DNA from: Streptomyces microflavus
GTDB lineage: Bacteria; Actinomycetota; Actinomycetes; Streptomycetales; Streptomycetaceae
Reading direction: 5' to 3'
Assembly (NCBI RefSeq): GCF_014650075.1
Contig: NZ_BMUG01000001.1
Coordinates: forward strand, 820,710-884,709
DNA length: 64,000 nt
Numbering within the stretch: position 1 is the first letter of the stretch; each line of letters opens with the position of its first letter. Shown here piece by piece: positions 8,780 through 17,425 of this stretch. Both the position numbers and the translations under genes were made by a program. The notes beneath the pieces are model-generated. The model made no database searches. It was not told where the DNA came from and saw only the letters and a program-made list of their open reading frames with translations.

Positions 8780-9849
8780 GCACTCCCGAACAGACCGAAC
8801 ACCTTGTCCTTCCCGGGGTCCTGACCGCCGCCGAGGCCGCCGAGACGGTCGCCGCACTCGCCGCCGTACAGCGCGAGGACGGGGCGCTGCCCTGGTTCCG
8901 GGGCCACCACCTCGACCCGTGGGACCACACCGAGGCCGCGATGGCGCTGGACGCGGCCGGCGAGCACAAGGCGGCGGAGCGTGCCTACGACTGGCTGGCC
9001 CGCCATCAGAACGGCGACGGCTCCTGGTACGCCGCCTACCACGACGGCGACCCGCAGCAGCCGACCGACCTCAGCCGTGAGACCAACTTCTGCGCGTACG
9101 TGGCCGTCGGCGTCTGGCACCACTACCTCGCCACCGGCGACGACGCGTTCGTCGACCGGATGTGGCCCACGGTCTTCGCCGCGATCGAGTTCGTGCTCCG
9201 ACTCCAGCAGCCCGGCGGGCAGATCGGCTGGAAGCGGGAGGCCGACGGGACGGCGGTGAACGATGCGCTGCTGACCGGTTCGTCCTCCGTGCACCAGGCG
9301 CTGCGCTGCGCGCTCGCCATCGCGGAGCGGCGCGAAGAGCCCCAGCCCGACTGGGAGTTGGCGACCGGGGCACTGGCCCACGCGATCCGCAACCACCCCG
9401 AGCGCTTCCTCGACAAGAACCGCTACTCGATGGACTGGTACTACCCGGTCCTCGGCGGCGCCGTCACCGGGTCCGAGGCCACCGCCCGCATCCAGGAGGG
9501 CTGGGACCGCTTCGTCGTCCCCGGCCTCGGGGTGCGCTGCGTGCTGCCCAACCCCTGGGTCACCGGCGGCGAGAGCTGCGAACTCGCCCTCGCCCTCTGG
9601 GTGACGGGGGAGTCGGACCGGGCCCTGGAGATCCTCCAGTCCGTCCAGCACCTGCGCGCCGAGGGCGGGCTGTACTGGACGGGGTACGTCTTCGAGGGCA
9701 ACAAGGCCTTCTGGCCCGAGGAGCTCACCACCTGGACAGCGGGCTCCCTGCTGCTCGCGGTGGCCGCACTCGGGGGGGACGAGGCGACCACCGCGGTCTT
9801 CTCCGGGGAGCGGCTGCCGGTCGGGCTGGAACCGGACTGCTGCCGCTGA
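8776..9849 (+). CDS. Alpha/alpha-toroid enzyme (prenyltransferase/squalene-cyclase-like or six-hairpin glycosidase-like)
   Basis: 357 residues from GTG 8776, overlapping the methyltransferase by 4 nt. The sequence is a run of helical hairpins with W- and G-rich loops (WLARHQNGDGSWYAAYHDG, QQPGGQIGWKREADG, NRYSMDWYYPVLGG). This is typical of the alpha/alpha toroid shared by terpene cyclases, prenyltransferase beta subunits and six-hairpin glycosidases. The segment ATGDDAFVDRMWPTVFAAIEFVLRLQ is more glycosidase-like. No DXDD cyclase motif or QW repeat is obvious. No signal peptide is visible. Next to GT4 and methyltransferase genes, a glycan-processing role is at least as likely as terpenoid chemistry. 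Confidence 0.75.
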   Translation: MSTPEQTEHLVLPGVLTAAEAAETVAALAAVQREDGALPWFRGHHLDPWDHTEAAMALDAAGEHKAAERAYDWLARHQNGDGSWYAAYHDGDPQQPTDLSRETNFCAYVAVGVWHHYLATGDDAFVDRMWPTVFAAIEFVLRLQQPGGQIGWKREADGTAVNDALLTGSSSVHQALRCALAIAERREEPQPDWELATGALAHAIRNHPERFLDKNRYSMDWYYPVLGGAVTGSEATARIQEGWDRFVVPGLGVRCVLPNPWVTGGESCELALALWVTGESDRALEILQSVQHLRAEGGLYWTGYVFEGNKAFWPEELTTWTAGSLLLAVAALGGDEATTAVFSGERLPVGLEPDCCR

Positions 9850-9862
9850 GAGCGGTCCCGGT

Positions 9863-9896
9863 GCGGCCGGTCCGCCGTCAGCGGCGGATCCGGCCC
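9863..9896. terminator. Bidirectional hairpin terminator
   Basis: GC-rich inverted repeat with a mismatch in the stem (CCGCCG 9872-9877 against CGGCGG 9882-9887, extended outward by GCGGCCGG / CCGGCC). It sits between the convergent toroid-enzyme gene and the small membrane-protein gene, and overlaps the latter's stop codon. Confidence 0.55.
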
Positions 9897-10171
9897 GCTA
9901 TGGCGTGTCCGATGAACAGGTAGACCACGGCCGCGAGACCGTAACCGGCCACGACCCGCGCCCATGCCGCGTCGAACGTGAACAGGTCGTACGACCAGCC
10001 CGCCAGCCAGGTGGCCGCGTCGTGCACCCACTGCACGAAGTCGTTGCCCCGGTTGGCGTCCAGCAGGTACATCAGGATCCAGAGAATGATGATGAAGGCC
10101 AGGATGTCGGCCACGACGGCGATGATCCTCGCCGCTGAACTGCTGCCTGAAGAACGGGTTCTGTAGGACAT
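9878..10171 (-). CDS. Small membrane protein, function unknown
   Basis: 97 residues from ATG 10171, with AGGA about 6 nt upstream. Two hydrophobic helices are clear: IIAVVADILAFIIILWILMYLL (about 15-37) and VVAGYGLAAVVYLFIGHAI (about 73-91). A short extracytoplasmic segment with several Trp residues lies between them, and the C-terminus is basic (GRIRR). I do not recognise a named family. Coding quality is good, and a convergent terminator and an upstream divergent lipoprotein gene flank it. Confidence 0.8.
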   Translation of the reverse strand: MSYRTRSSGSSSAARIIAVVADILAFIIILWILMYLLDANRGNDFVQWVHDAATWLAGWSYDLFTFDAAWARVVAGYGLAAVVYLFIGHAIAGRIRR

Positions 10172-10308
10172 GCGGTCCTGGTTACCGCTTTACCCAGAGT
10201 GAAACCCGAATGGCGGTACCGGGTGGCGGGCCCTGCGGGGCCGGGCGAGTCTGGCCGGGAGTGCCGAGGTTCGTCACTCCCCGTGACGCGCCCTGCCGGG
10301 AGGCCGCC

Positions 10309-10881
10309 GTGACCCGTTCCGTACCGCTCCGCCGGCTGCTGGTGGCGCTCCTGCTGTCCTGCACCGTGCTGGTCTCCGCCACCGCCTGCGGCGACTCCGG
10401 CGACTCGGGCAGCGCGACCGGCACGGGCGTCAGCGCCTCCGCCTCGGCCGCCAGTCCCTCCGCCTCCACCGAGAAGCAGCGGCTCGCCAAGACCCGCTTC
10501 GTGGCCAACGCCGGGCTCGCGGCCGGGGCGACGTACCAGTGGATCGTGAAGCCGTACCGCGCCGGCACCTTCAAGAAGGGGGCCGAGGGGCGCACCTTCG
10601 CCCTCGTCAAGGCGGGGCTCGCGGGCGGGTTCGCGTACAACCGGCTCAAGGCGGCAACGGAGAACGCCAAGGGCGACCCGCTGCTCTCCAAGGCCGTCGC
10701 CCCGCTCACGGCCGGGATCGAGTCCCTCAAGGGGATGGCCACCAAGCTCCGCAACGGTCAGGCGGGCGAGGGGGACATCGGGGCGTTCGAGAGCGTCATC
10801 GACAGCATCAAGAGCGCCGGGAAGAGCGCGGGCGCCGAGGTGCAGGACAAGGTTCCCTCCACCTCGCAGCTCACCGGATAG
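10309..10881 (+). CDS. Putative lipoprotein, function unknown
   Basis: 190 residues from GTG 10309, preceded by CGGGAGG at good spacing. The N-terminus is RSVPLRR, then a hydrophobic stretch ending in a lipobox (SATAC, Cys about 24), giving a membrane-anchored exported protein. After a Ser/Ala-rich linker the mature part is helical and lysine-rich (KQRLAKTRFVANAGLAAGA, FAYNRLKAATENAKGD). No enzymatic motif is visible. It stands alone between divergent and downstream units. Confidence 0.8.
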   Translation: MTRSVPLRRLLVALLLSCTVLVSATACGDSGDSGSATGTGVSASASAASPSASTEKQRLAKTRFVANAGLAAGATYQWIVKPYRAGTFKKGAEGRTFALVKAGLAGGFAYNRLKAATENAKGDPLLSKAVAPLTAGIESLKGMATKLRNGQAGEGDIGAFESVIDSIKSAGKSAGAEVQDKVPSTSQLTG

Positions 10882-10944
10882 CGGCCGCCCGGCAGCTCTC
10901 CGTGCGCGGCCCGATATTGATGTGATCAAGTTCCGCGGCGCGGC

Positions 10945-10950
10945 TAGGGT
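10945..10950 (+). promoter_or_regulatory. -10 box of a leaderless transcript
   Basis: TAGGGT ends 7 nt before ATG 10958, and no ribosome binding site intervenes; transcription would begin at or next to the start codon. Confidence 0.5.
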
Positions 10951-10957
10951 CCCCGGC

Positions 10958-11737
10958 ATGACCCTTCTTCCTTACGACCGTTACTGCGACGAGATCCTGG
11001 CCCAGACCGACGCCCTGCGCGCGACGATCGAGGGCGCGGATCTCACCGCGACCGTCCCCTCCTGCCCCGACTGGAACCTGCGGCAGCTCGCCGTGCATGT
11101 CGGCGGCGCCCACCGCTGGGTCGGGGAGATCGTCCGCTCCCGGGCCACCGAGGACATCCCCGAGGAGAAGGTGCCGGGGTTCGAGGGGCCCGGGAGCGAC
11201 GACCCGGCCGCCCTGGACGCCTGGCTCGCCGAGGGAGCGGCCGCCACCGTCGAGGCGTTGCGGGAGGCGGGGCCGGACGCCGAGGTGTGGACCTGGGCGT
11301 GGGAGCGGCGCACCACCTTCTGGGCGCGGCGCATGGCGCACGAGACGGTGGTGCACCGGGCCGACGCGGCGCTCGCCGCGCAGGTCCCGTACACGGTCGA
11401 CCCCGAGGTGGCCGCCGACACCATCGACGAATGGCTGCGGATCGTCTCCTTCGCCCAGGAGGGCGGCGACCCGGAGGCGGACGAACTGCGCGGCGGCGGG
11501 CGCTCGTTGCACCTGCACGCCACCGACGTACCCGCTGCGGAGTGGCTGATCGAGTTCGGCGAGGACCGCTTCACCTGGCGGCACGCGCATGAGAAGGCAA
11601 CGGTCGCCCTGCGCGGCCCGCTGACCGATCTGATGCTCGTCTTCAACCGCCGCCTGGAGCCGACGAGTGAGCGGGTCGAGGTGCTCGGCGACGCGGAGCT
11701 GCTGGACTTCTGGCTGGACCGGTCGTCGTTCGGCTGA
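10958..11737 (+). CDS. Maleylpyruvate isomerase family (MDMPI) mycothiol-dependent protein
   Basis: 259 residues from ATG 10958. The N-terminal DinB-like four-helix domain has the family hallmark CPDWNLRQLAVHVGGAHRWV with a metal-type His, and a second element MAHETVVHRADA supplies further His/Glu ligands. The C-terminal MDMPI domain follows (LHLHATDVPAAEWLIEFGED). Family members use mycothiol and a divalent metal for isomerase or S-transferase chemistry; the substrate is unknown here. The start is probably leaderless. Confidence 0.85.
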   Translation: MTLLPYDRYCDEILAQTDALRATIEGADLTATVPSCPDWNLRQLAVHVGGAHRWVGEIVRSRATEDIPEEKVPGFEGPGSDDPAALDAWLAEGAAATVEALREAGPDAEVWTWAWERRTTFWARRMAHETVVHRADAALAAQVPYTVDPEVAADTIDEWLRIVSFAQEGGDPEADELRGGGRSLHLHATDVPAAEWLIEFGEDRFTWRHAHEKATVALRGPLTDLMLVFNRRLEPTSERVEVLGDAELLDFWLDRSSFG

Positions 11738-11752
11738 GTGGCAAACGGTCGT

Positions 11753-12763
11753 TCAGTTGTTGAGCTCCGCCAGGACCCGCAGCGTGCGCGGGTCCGGGGC
11801 GGTGACCAGGAGGTCGGTCACCGGGCCCTTGCGCCACTCCGCCAGCTTCTCCGCGATCCGGGCGCGCGGGCCGATCAGGGAGATCTCGTCGGCGAACACG
11901 TCCGGCACCGCGTGCACCGCCTCCTCCTTGCGGCCCTGGAGGAACAGCTCCTGGATCCGCCGGGCCTCCTCCTCGAACCCCATCCGCGCCATCAGGTCCG
12001 CGTGGAAGTTGCGGGCCGCGTGCCCCATCCCGCCGATGTAGAAGCCGAGCATCGCCTTCACCGGCAGCAGCCCCTCCGCCACGTCGTCGCAGACGTGCGC
12101 GCGGGCCATCGGGGCGATCATGAAGCCCTCGCGGAGTCCCGTGAGGGAGGCCTCGTACACATCCGTGCGGCGCGGGGACCAGTAGAGGGGGAGCCAGCCG
12201 TCCGCGATCCGGACCGTCTGCGCGATGTTCTTCGGGCCCTCCGCGCCCAGCAGGACGGGGAGCGAGGACCGCAGCGGGTGCGTGATCGGCTTCAGCGGCT
12301 TGCCGAGGCCGGTGGCGTCCGGGCCGGTGTACGGGTGGGAGTGGAAGCTCCCCGCCACCTCCACCGGAGCCTGCCGGGCCAGCACCTGGCGGATCACCTC
12401 GACGTATTCGCGGGTCGCCGTGAGGGGGCTCTTCGGGAACGGGCGGCCGTACCACCCCTCCACCACCTGCGGCCCGGACAGGCCGAGGCCGAGCAGCAGC
12501 CGGCCGCCCGAGAGGTGGTCCAGGGTCAGCGCGTGCATGGCCGTCGCGGTCGGCGTACGGGCCGCCATCTGCGCGATGCCGGTGCCCAGCCGGATCCGGG
12601 AGGTGTGGGCGGCGATCCAGGTCAGCGGCGTGAAGGCGTCCGAGCCCCACGCCTCCGCCGTCCACACCGAGTCGTAGCCGAGCCGCTCCGCCTCCTGGGC
12701 GAGGGCGAGGTGGCCGGGGTCCGGGCCGCGGCCCCAGTATCCGAGTGCGAGTCCGAGCCGCAT
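11753..12763 (-). CDS. LLM-class F420-dependent oxidoreductase
   Basis: 336 residues from ATG 12763, with GGAGG 7-8 nt upstream. It shows the luciferase-like TIM-barrel pattern: MRLGLALGYWG at the N-terminus, SVWTAEAWGSDAFTPLTWIAAHT, RIRLGTGIAQMAARTP, then GGRLLLGLGLSGPQVVEGWYG. In actinobacteria this pattern marks coenzyme F420-dependent hydride-transfer enzymes. The C-terminal half includes the lid VRIADGWLPLYWSPRR. The substrate is not predictable. It converges on the MDMPI-family gene with only 15 bp between them. Confidence 0.88.
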   Translation of the reverse strand: MRLGLALGYWGRGPDPGHLALAQEAERLGYDSVWTAEAWGSDAFTPLTWIAAHTSRIRLGTGIAQMAARTPTATAMHALTLDHLSGGRLLLGLGLSGPQVVEGWYGRPFPKSPLTATREYVEVIRQVLARQAPVEVAGSFHSHPYTGPDATGLGKPLKPITHPLRSSLPVLLGAEGPKNIAQTVRIADGWLPLYWSPRRTDVYEASLTGLREGFMIAPMARAHVCDDVAEGLLPVKAMLGFYIGGMGHAARNFHADLMARMGFEEEARRIQELFLQGRKEEAVHAVPDVFADEISLIGPRARIAEKLAEWRKGPVTDLLVTAPDPRTLRVLAELNN

Positions 12764-12830
12764 TCCGTTGCCTCCGGCCGTAGGTGACGATCCGTCAGAT
12801 GATGGCGGTGCGGGACGGACTGTACGACAA

Positions 12831-12860
12831 CGGCCCCCCGCCCGGAAGGGCGAGGGGCCG
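12831..12860 (-). terminator. Hairpin terminator downstream of the DUF5336-like gene
   Basis: Inverted repeat with arms near 12831-12843 and 12848-12860 around a GGAA loop, with one internal mismatch. It lies 20 nt beyond the stop codon of the leftward gene at 12880. Confidence 0.6.
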
Positions 12861-12879
12861 CGGTGCGGTGCCTACGGCA

Positions 12880-13734
12880 TCAGCCGCGCTGGATGCCCGT
12901 GGTGTCCTGGAGCACGCCGCGACGGCCGTCCTGGGTCTGGGCGATGAGGCCCTGACCGCGCTGCTCGACCGCGAGGTACCAGGTGCCCGGCGCCAGCTCG
13001 GCGATCGGGTTCGGTGCGCCGTCCTCGCCGTACAGCGGACGGGCCACCGGCACGGCGAACCAGAACGGGGTGAAGTCGCCCGCCGGAGCCGCGCCACCCT
13101 GCGGGGCGGCCTGCTGGGCCTGGGCGGCCTGCGCCTGCGCGGGGTCGCCCTGACCGGGCTGGCCCGGCTGGCCACCGGTCTGCGCGCCGGGGTAGCCGTA
13201 CCCCTGGCTCGGCTGGGCGCCGTAGGGCTGCTGCTGGGCGCCCGGGTAGCCGTAGCCCTGGCCGGGCTGGCCACCGTACGGCGGCTGCACGGCCTGCGGC
13301 GGCTTCGGGGCGCCGGTGAGCGGGGCCTTGAGCGCGGGGACCAGCGGGCCGGCGACCGTACCCGCGGCGAGCACGATGGTCGCCAGCAGGCCGAGGATCA
13401 GACCGGCACCGGCGTCACCGGCGTCGATGGTCGTCCAGAAGGCGGTCCACAGCGCGAAGACGGTGAACGCGACACCGAACTGGCCGAGGTCGAGCCCCAC
13501 GACCTTGCGGGGCGCCAGCCGGCCGACGATCACCAGCGCCGCACCGATGATGCCGGCGAGGAAGACGCTCATCAGGAGCCCGAGCGAGTCCCAGGCGTTG
13601 GGGCTGCTGAATCGGGAGCAGTCCACGCCGGAGGGGCAGTCGTAACCGGAGAGGTCGAGGAAAGAGGCGATGAACAGCACGACCGCTGCTCCGATCACCA
13701 CGCCGTCGCCTCGAGTGAGGGAGCGGATATTCAC
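12880..13734 (-). CDS. DUF5336-like membrane protein with PGQGYGYPG-type repeats
   Basis: 284 residues from GTG 13734, with AAGGACC upstream. Four membrane helices occupy about residues 10-150 (VVIGAAVVLFIASFLDL, LLMSVFLAGIIGAALVIVG, FGVAFTVFALWTAFW, LILGLLATIVLAAG). The first loop has a Cys pair (DCPSGVDCSRF). A low-complexity Gln/Gly/Tyr/Pro segment (about 150-225; repeats of QGYGYPGAQ) follows, then a small C-terminal beta domain (FWFAVPVARPLY...GTWYLAVEQRGQGLIAQTQDG). It resembles actinobacterial DUF5336 membrane proteins. The function is unknown, with envelope association the only safe inference. Confidence 0.8.
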   Translation of the reverse strand: MNIRSLTRGDGVVIGAAVVLFIASFLDLSGYDCPSGVDCSRFSSPNAWDSLGLLMSVFLAGIIGAALVIVGRLAPRKVVGLDLGQFGVAFTVFALWTAFWTTIDAGDAGAGLILGLLATIVLAAGTVAGPLVPALKAPLTGAPKPPQAVQPPYGGQPGQGYGYPGAQQQPYGAQPSQGYGYPGAQTGGQPGQPGQGDPAQAQAAQAQQAAPQGGAAPAGDFTPFWFAVPVARPLYGEDGAPNPIAELAPGTWYLAVEQRGQGLIAQTQDGRRGVLQDTTGIQRG

Positions 13735-13932
13735 GTGAAGGTCCTTAGTCGGTCGTCTCGTCGGGGCGGTCGTCGCTGCCGCCTGTGCGGCGGGTACGGC
13801 ACGAAGCTCGGGGGTGGCTCCCCATCGTACGGATGAATCTATCGTCTGCCCGGTCGGGTCGCCCCCGTGCCCGGTTCTTGGACCGTTATCCCCCCAATAT
13901 CCCCGCAGACCCGCCCCTTCGGACGGTAGGGC

Positions 13933-14814
13933 CTATCCCTTCAGGTGGTCGGCGATGCCGTCCGCCATTCCCTGGGCCGCCTTCTGCCGCCAACTCGCGC
14001 TGGTGAGCAGGGCCGCGTCCTTCGGGTCACGCATATTGCCGCATTCCACGAAGACTTTGGGCACGGTTGACAGATTCAGTCCGCCGAGGTCATTACGGGT
14101 GTCCAGTCCGGTACCGCCACCGATGTAGTTGGAGGGGGCGCTTCCGGTCGTGCGGACGAAGTGCCCGGCGATCCGGGCCCCGAGATCGGCCGAACTCTTC
14201 ACGATCTTCGAGGTGTCCGCCCCGCCGCCCTTCACCGCCGCGGGCAGGATCACATGGAAGCCCCGGTTGCCCACCGCCGATCCGTCCGCGTGCACCGAGA
14301 CCACCGCGTCGGCCTTCGCCTCGTTGCCGATCCGGGCCCGCTCGTCGATGCAGGGCCCGAACGGCCGGTCCTCGTCGTGCGTCAGCAGGACCCGCGCCCC
14401 CTGCGCCTGGAGCAACTCCCGCAGCCGGTGCGACACATCGAGGGTGAACCGGGCCTCCGGGTAACCGGCGTCCGTCGACGTACCGGTCGTGTCGCACTCC
14501 TTGCGCCCGGTGCCGATGTCGACCTTCTCGTTGATCTCCTTGGTGTGCTCGCGGTTACGGGGGTTGTGGCCCGGGTCGATCACCACGGTCCGGCCGGTCA
14601 GCGGCCCCCGGGGCAGTGGCTCGGTGGGCGAGGGGGACGGCGAGGCCGGGGCGGTGGGCGTCGCCGAGGGGGAGGCGTCGGCGCCCGCCCCGTCCGTCGT
14701 GTCCGGGGAGCCGCCGCACCCGGCGACGGTCGTCAGGCAGAGCGCGGCCAGCGCGGCGGCCAGGAGAAGGGGCCGGGCGCGGCGGGTGGGGGGAACGCTG
14801 TCGTCGTACGGCAC
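13933..14814 (-). CDS. N-acetylmuramoyl-L-alanine amidase (Amidase_3), lipoprotein
   Basis: 293 residues from GTG 14814. A hydrophobic signal ends in lipobox TVAGC (about residue 33), then a Pro/Ser/Thr-rich linker, then the Amidase_3 domain (about 72-292). Zinc ligands are visible as VVIDPGHNP, the Glu in PEARF, and VSVHADG; the catalytic Glu is in FVECGNM. It should hydrolyse the amide between muramic acid and the peptide stem outside the membrane. The start has no ribosome binding site but a TAGCAT box 6 nt upstream, so it may be leaderless. Confidence 0.9.
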   Translation of the reverse strand: MPYDDSVPPTRRARPLLLAAALAALCLTTVAGCGGSPDTTDGAGADASPSATPTAPASPSPSPTEPLPRGPLTGRTVVIDPGHNPRNREHTKEINEKVDIGTGRKECDTTGTSTDAGYPEARFTLDVSHRLRELLQAQGARVLLTHDEDRPFGPCIDERARIGNEAKADAVVSVHADGSAVGNRGFHVILPAAVKGGGADTSKIVKSSADLGARIAGHFVRTTGSAPSNYIGGGTGLDTRNDLGGLNLSTVPKVFVECGNMRDPKDAALLTSASWRQKAAQGMADGIADHLKG

Positions 14815-14820
14815 GCGGCG

Positions 14821-14826
14821 ATGCTA
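14821..14826 (-). promoter_or_regulatory. -10 box of a leaderless transcript (amidase)
   Basis: TAGCAT on the minus strand ends 6 nt before GTG 14814. Confidence 0.45.
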
Positions 14827-14934
14827 TCCGTACGGGCACGGGGGCAGCGGAACCTCGGATTCCCGGGCCGTGCGCCCCAGCTGTCCGTACGGGCAGGAGA
14901 GCACCGGAACCTCAGATCCCCGGGCCCGTGCGCC
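14827..14934. repeat. 57-bp imperfect direct repeat reaching into the methyltransferase 3' end
   Basis: Copy 1 begins at 14827 and copy 2 at 14884. Both start TCCGTACGGGCA and end GTGCGCC with scattered substitutions between. Copy 2 contains the stop codon and last codons of the methyltransferase gene (stop at 14912), so copy 1 looks like a degraded duplicate of that gene end. Confidence 0.7.
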
Positions 14935-15559
14935 GCAGCACGCGCAGCGAGTCCGTCACGGACACCTCGGTGAACGCCCCCGAGGCCAGCGCCCGCCGGT
15001 ACACCCGGTACGGGGCCTGCCCGCCGTCGGCCGGGTCGGGGAACACGTCGTGGATCACCAGGAACCCGCCCTCGGCGACATGCGGGGCCCAGCCCTCGTA
15101 ATCGCCGTTCGCATGCTCGTCGGTGTGCCCGCCGTCGATGAAGACCAGGCCGAGCGGCCCGGCCCATACCGCGGCGACCTGCGGGGAGCGGCCGACGAGC
15201 GCCACCACGTGCTCCTCCAGACCGGCCCGGTGCAGGGTGCGGCGGAACGTCGGCAGGGTGTCCATCAGCCCGACCTCGGGGTCCACCACGCTCGGGTCGT
15301 GGTACTCCCAGCCCGGCTGCTGCTCCTCGCTGCCCCGGTGGTGGTCCACGGTCAGGGCCCCCACCCCGGCCGCCCGGGCCGCGTCGGCCAGCAGGATCGT
15401 GGAGCGCCCGCAGTACGTGCCCACCTCCAGCAGAGGCAGCCCCAGCGCCCCGGCCCCGGCGGCGGCCGCATGGAGGGCGAGCCCCTCGTGGACCGGCATG
15501 AAGCCCTTGGCGGCCTCGAACGCGGCGAGCACTTCCGGGGAGGGAGCGGCGGCGGTCAC
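14912..15559 (-). CDS. Class I SAM-dependent methyltransferase (O-methyltransferase-like)
   Basis: 215 residues from GTG 15559, with GGAGGA at 15564-15569. Motif I reads LLEVGTYCGRSTILLADAARAAG and the acidic loop ALTVDHHRGSEEQ. A catalytic or metal-type region is LVFIDGGHTDEHANGDYEGWAPHVAEGG, typical of the methyltransferase_24/CmcI-like and O-methyltransferase groups, where the D-G-H-x-Y/D pattern follows strand 4. The substrate is unknown. It is encoded just downstream of the MFS exporter on the same strand, with a gap of about 50 bp, so co-transcription is plausible. Confidence 0.82.
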   Translation of the reverse strand: MTAAAPSPEVLAAFEAAKGFMPVHEGLALHAAAAGAGALGLPLLEVGTYCGRSTILLADAARAAGVGALTVDHHRGSEEQQPGWEYHDPSVVDPEVGLMDTLPTFRRTLHRAGLEEHVVALVGRSPQVAAVWAGPLGLVFIDGGHTDEHANGDYEGWAPHVAEGGFLVIHDVFPDPADGGQAPYRVYRRALASGAFTEVSVTDSLRVLRRTGPGI

Positions 15560-15612
15560 GGGGTTCCTCCAGGTGGGGCGGGTCTGCACAGGGCATACGG
15601 CAGCGGGTCTGC

Positions 15613-17160
15613 CTACGACAGCGCTCCATCGTGCCGTACGGTCCGGCCCGTGCTCCCGGCGGGGGCCGCCCCCACCGGGGCGACGGCCGGAGCGGGCCCG
15701 GAGTCCGCGCTGCTCGCCAGGAGCACCGGGTGCGCGGAGGGCCGCTGCGAGGGCAGGAACGCCGCCAGCACCAGGCCGGCCAGCACCGCCCCCGTGGCGA
15801 TCAGGAACGAGATCCGGAACCCCTCCATGGACGGCACCTGCACCGAGCCCATCGTCACGGAGGTGTTGGCCAGGACCATGCCGATGACGGCGCTCGACAC
15901 CGACGTACCGATGGAGCGCATGAGGGTGTTGAGGCCGTTGGCCGCGCCGGTCTCCGACGGGTCGACGGCACCGATGATCAGGGCGGGCAGCGAGGAGTAG
16001 GCGAGGCCGATCCCGGCGCCGAGGACGACCGCGATGAGCACGGTCTGCCAGGGGGCGCTGAGCAGCCCGAGCCCGGCCCCGTAACCGATCGCGATGATCA
16101 CCATGCCGAGCATCAGCGTGGTCTTGGGGCCCCGGCGGGCCGAGATCCGGGCGTAGAGCGGGGCGACGAACATCATCGTCACGCCCAGCGGGGCCACGCA
16201 GAGCCCGGCGACCACCATCGACTGCCCGAGGCCGTAACCGGTGGAGGTGGGGAGCTGGAGCAGCTGCGGCAGGACCAGGGAGACCGCGTAGAAGGCGACC
16301 CCGACCATGATCGAGGCCAGGTTGGTGAGCAGCACCTCGCGGCGGGCGGTGGTGCGCAGATCCACCAGGGGCGCCGGGGTGCGCAGTTCGAACAGGCCCC
16401 ACAGCAGCAGAGTGGCGACGGACGCGGCGAGCAGTCCGAGGGTGGGCGCCGAGGTCCAGCCCCAGTCGCCGCCCTTGGTGACCGGCAGGAGAAGGAGGAC
16501 CAGGCCGAGCGAGAGCCCGAAGGCGCCGATGAAGTCGAAGGTGCCGGGGGCGCGCAGCGGCGGCTCGGGGACCAGCGCGTACGTGAGCACCATCGCGAGC
16601 ACGCCGAGGCCGGCCGAGCCGAGGAAGAGCGCGTGCCAGTCGGCGTGCTGGGCGACCAGTGCGGCGGCGGGCAGGGCGAGGCCGCCGCCCACCCCGATCG
16701 AGGAGCTCATCAGGGCCATCGCCGAGCCGAGCTTCTCGCGCGGCAGCTCGTCACGCATGATGCCGATGCCCAGCGGGATGGCGCCCATGGCGAAGCCCTG
16801 GAGCGCGCGGCCGGTGATCATCACGACCAGGTCGTCGGTGGAGGCGCAGATCAGCGAGCCGACCACCATGACGGCGAGCGAGGCGAGCAGCATCCGGCGC
16901 TTGCCGTAGAGATCGCCGAGCCGGCCCATGATCGGGGTCGAGACGGCACCCGCCAGCAGGGTCGCGGTCATGACCCAGGTGGCGTTGGCCGGGTCGGTGC
17001 TCAGCAGGACCGGCAGGTCCTTGATGACGGGGACGAGCAGGGTCTGCATGACCGCGACGGTGATCCCCGCGAAGGCGAGGACGGGCACGATGGGGCCGGA
17101 GCGCTCCTTCGGCGGCTCGGGGAGTTCCCCTGCGTGCCGTATCTGTTTCGTCCGTCGCAT
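15613..17160 (-). CDS. MFS drug-efflux transporter (DHA2/EmrB type)
   Basis: 515 residues from ATG 17160, with GGAGG 8 nt upstream; a longer in-frame extension is not supported. About 14 transmembrane segments are visible. MFS motif A reads GRLGDLYGKRRMLL and motif C-like glycine/proline stretches are present (GVGGGLALPAAALVAQ). The C-terminal tail is Ala/Pro-rich and cytoplasmic. The family exports amphiphilic drugs by proton antiport; the substrate cannot be inferred. It is divergent from the nitrate operon, with 265 bp between the start codons. Confidence 0.88.
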   Translation of the reverse strand: MRRTKQIRHAGELPEPPKERSGPIVPVLAFAGITVAVMQTLLVPVIKDLPVLLSTDPANATWVMTATLLAGAVSTPIMGRLGDLYGKRRMLLASLAVMVVGSLICASTDDLVVMITGRALQGFAMGAIPLGIGIMRDELPREKLGSAMALMSSSIGVGGGLALPAAALVAQHADWHALFLGSAGLGVLAMVLTYALVPEPPLRAPGTFDFIGAFGLSLGLVLLLLPVTKGGDWGWTSAPTLGLLAASVATLLLWGLFELRTPAPLVDLRTTARREVLLTNLASIMVGVAFYAVSLVLPQLLQLPTSTGYGLGQSMVVAGLCVAPLGVTMMFVAPLYARISARRGPKTTLMLGMVIIAIGYGAGLGLLSAPWQTVLIAVVLGAGIGLAYSSLPALIIGAVDPSETGAANGLNTLMRSIGTSVSSAVIGMVLANTSVTMGSVQVPSMEGFRISFLIATGAVLAGLVLAAFLPSQRPSAHPVLLASSADSGPAPAVAPVGAAPAGSTGRTVRHDGALS

Positions 17161-17425
17161 ACGTGGGGCCTCCGGGCAGAGTCGATCACCCGGGCTCCCC
17201 CCAAGTGTGTGCATGGTGAACGCTTCGCGGGCGCGGAGTATTTCCGTCGCCGGGAGACGGAAGGACGAAGGCTCCCCACTCCTGTCCGTCGTGCCGGCGG
17301 CCGGTATGCCGGTGATGCGGCGACGTGACGAACAAGCCGGTGCGTGATTGACCCCTGTACGCCGTGATCGCCAGGATCTCCGGAACGGTGAACCACGCCC
17401 CTCCGACACAGGAGACCCCACGGAC

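Noticed and set aside
17161-17425. GlnR-type operator upstream of the nitrate operon
   Set aside because: I looked for gTnAc-n6-GaAAc spaced sites and found only weak partial matches such as GTGAC near 17326; not good enough to call.
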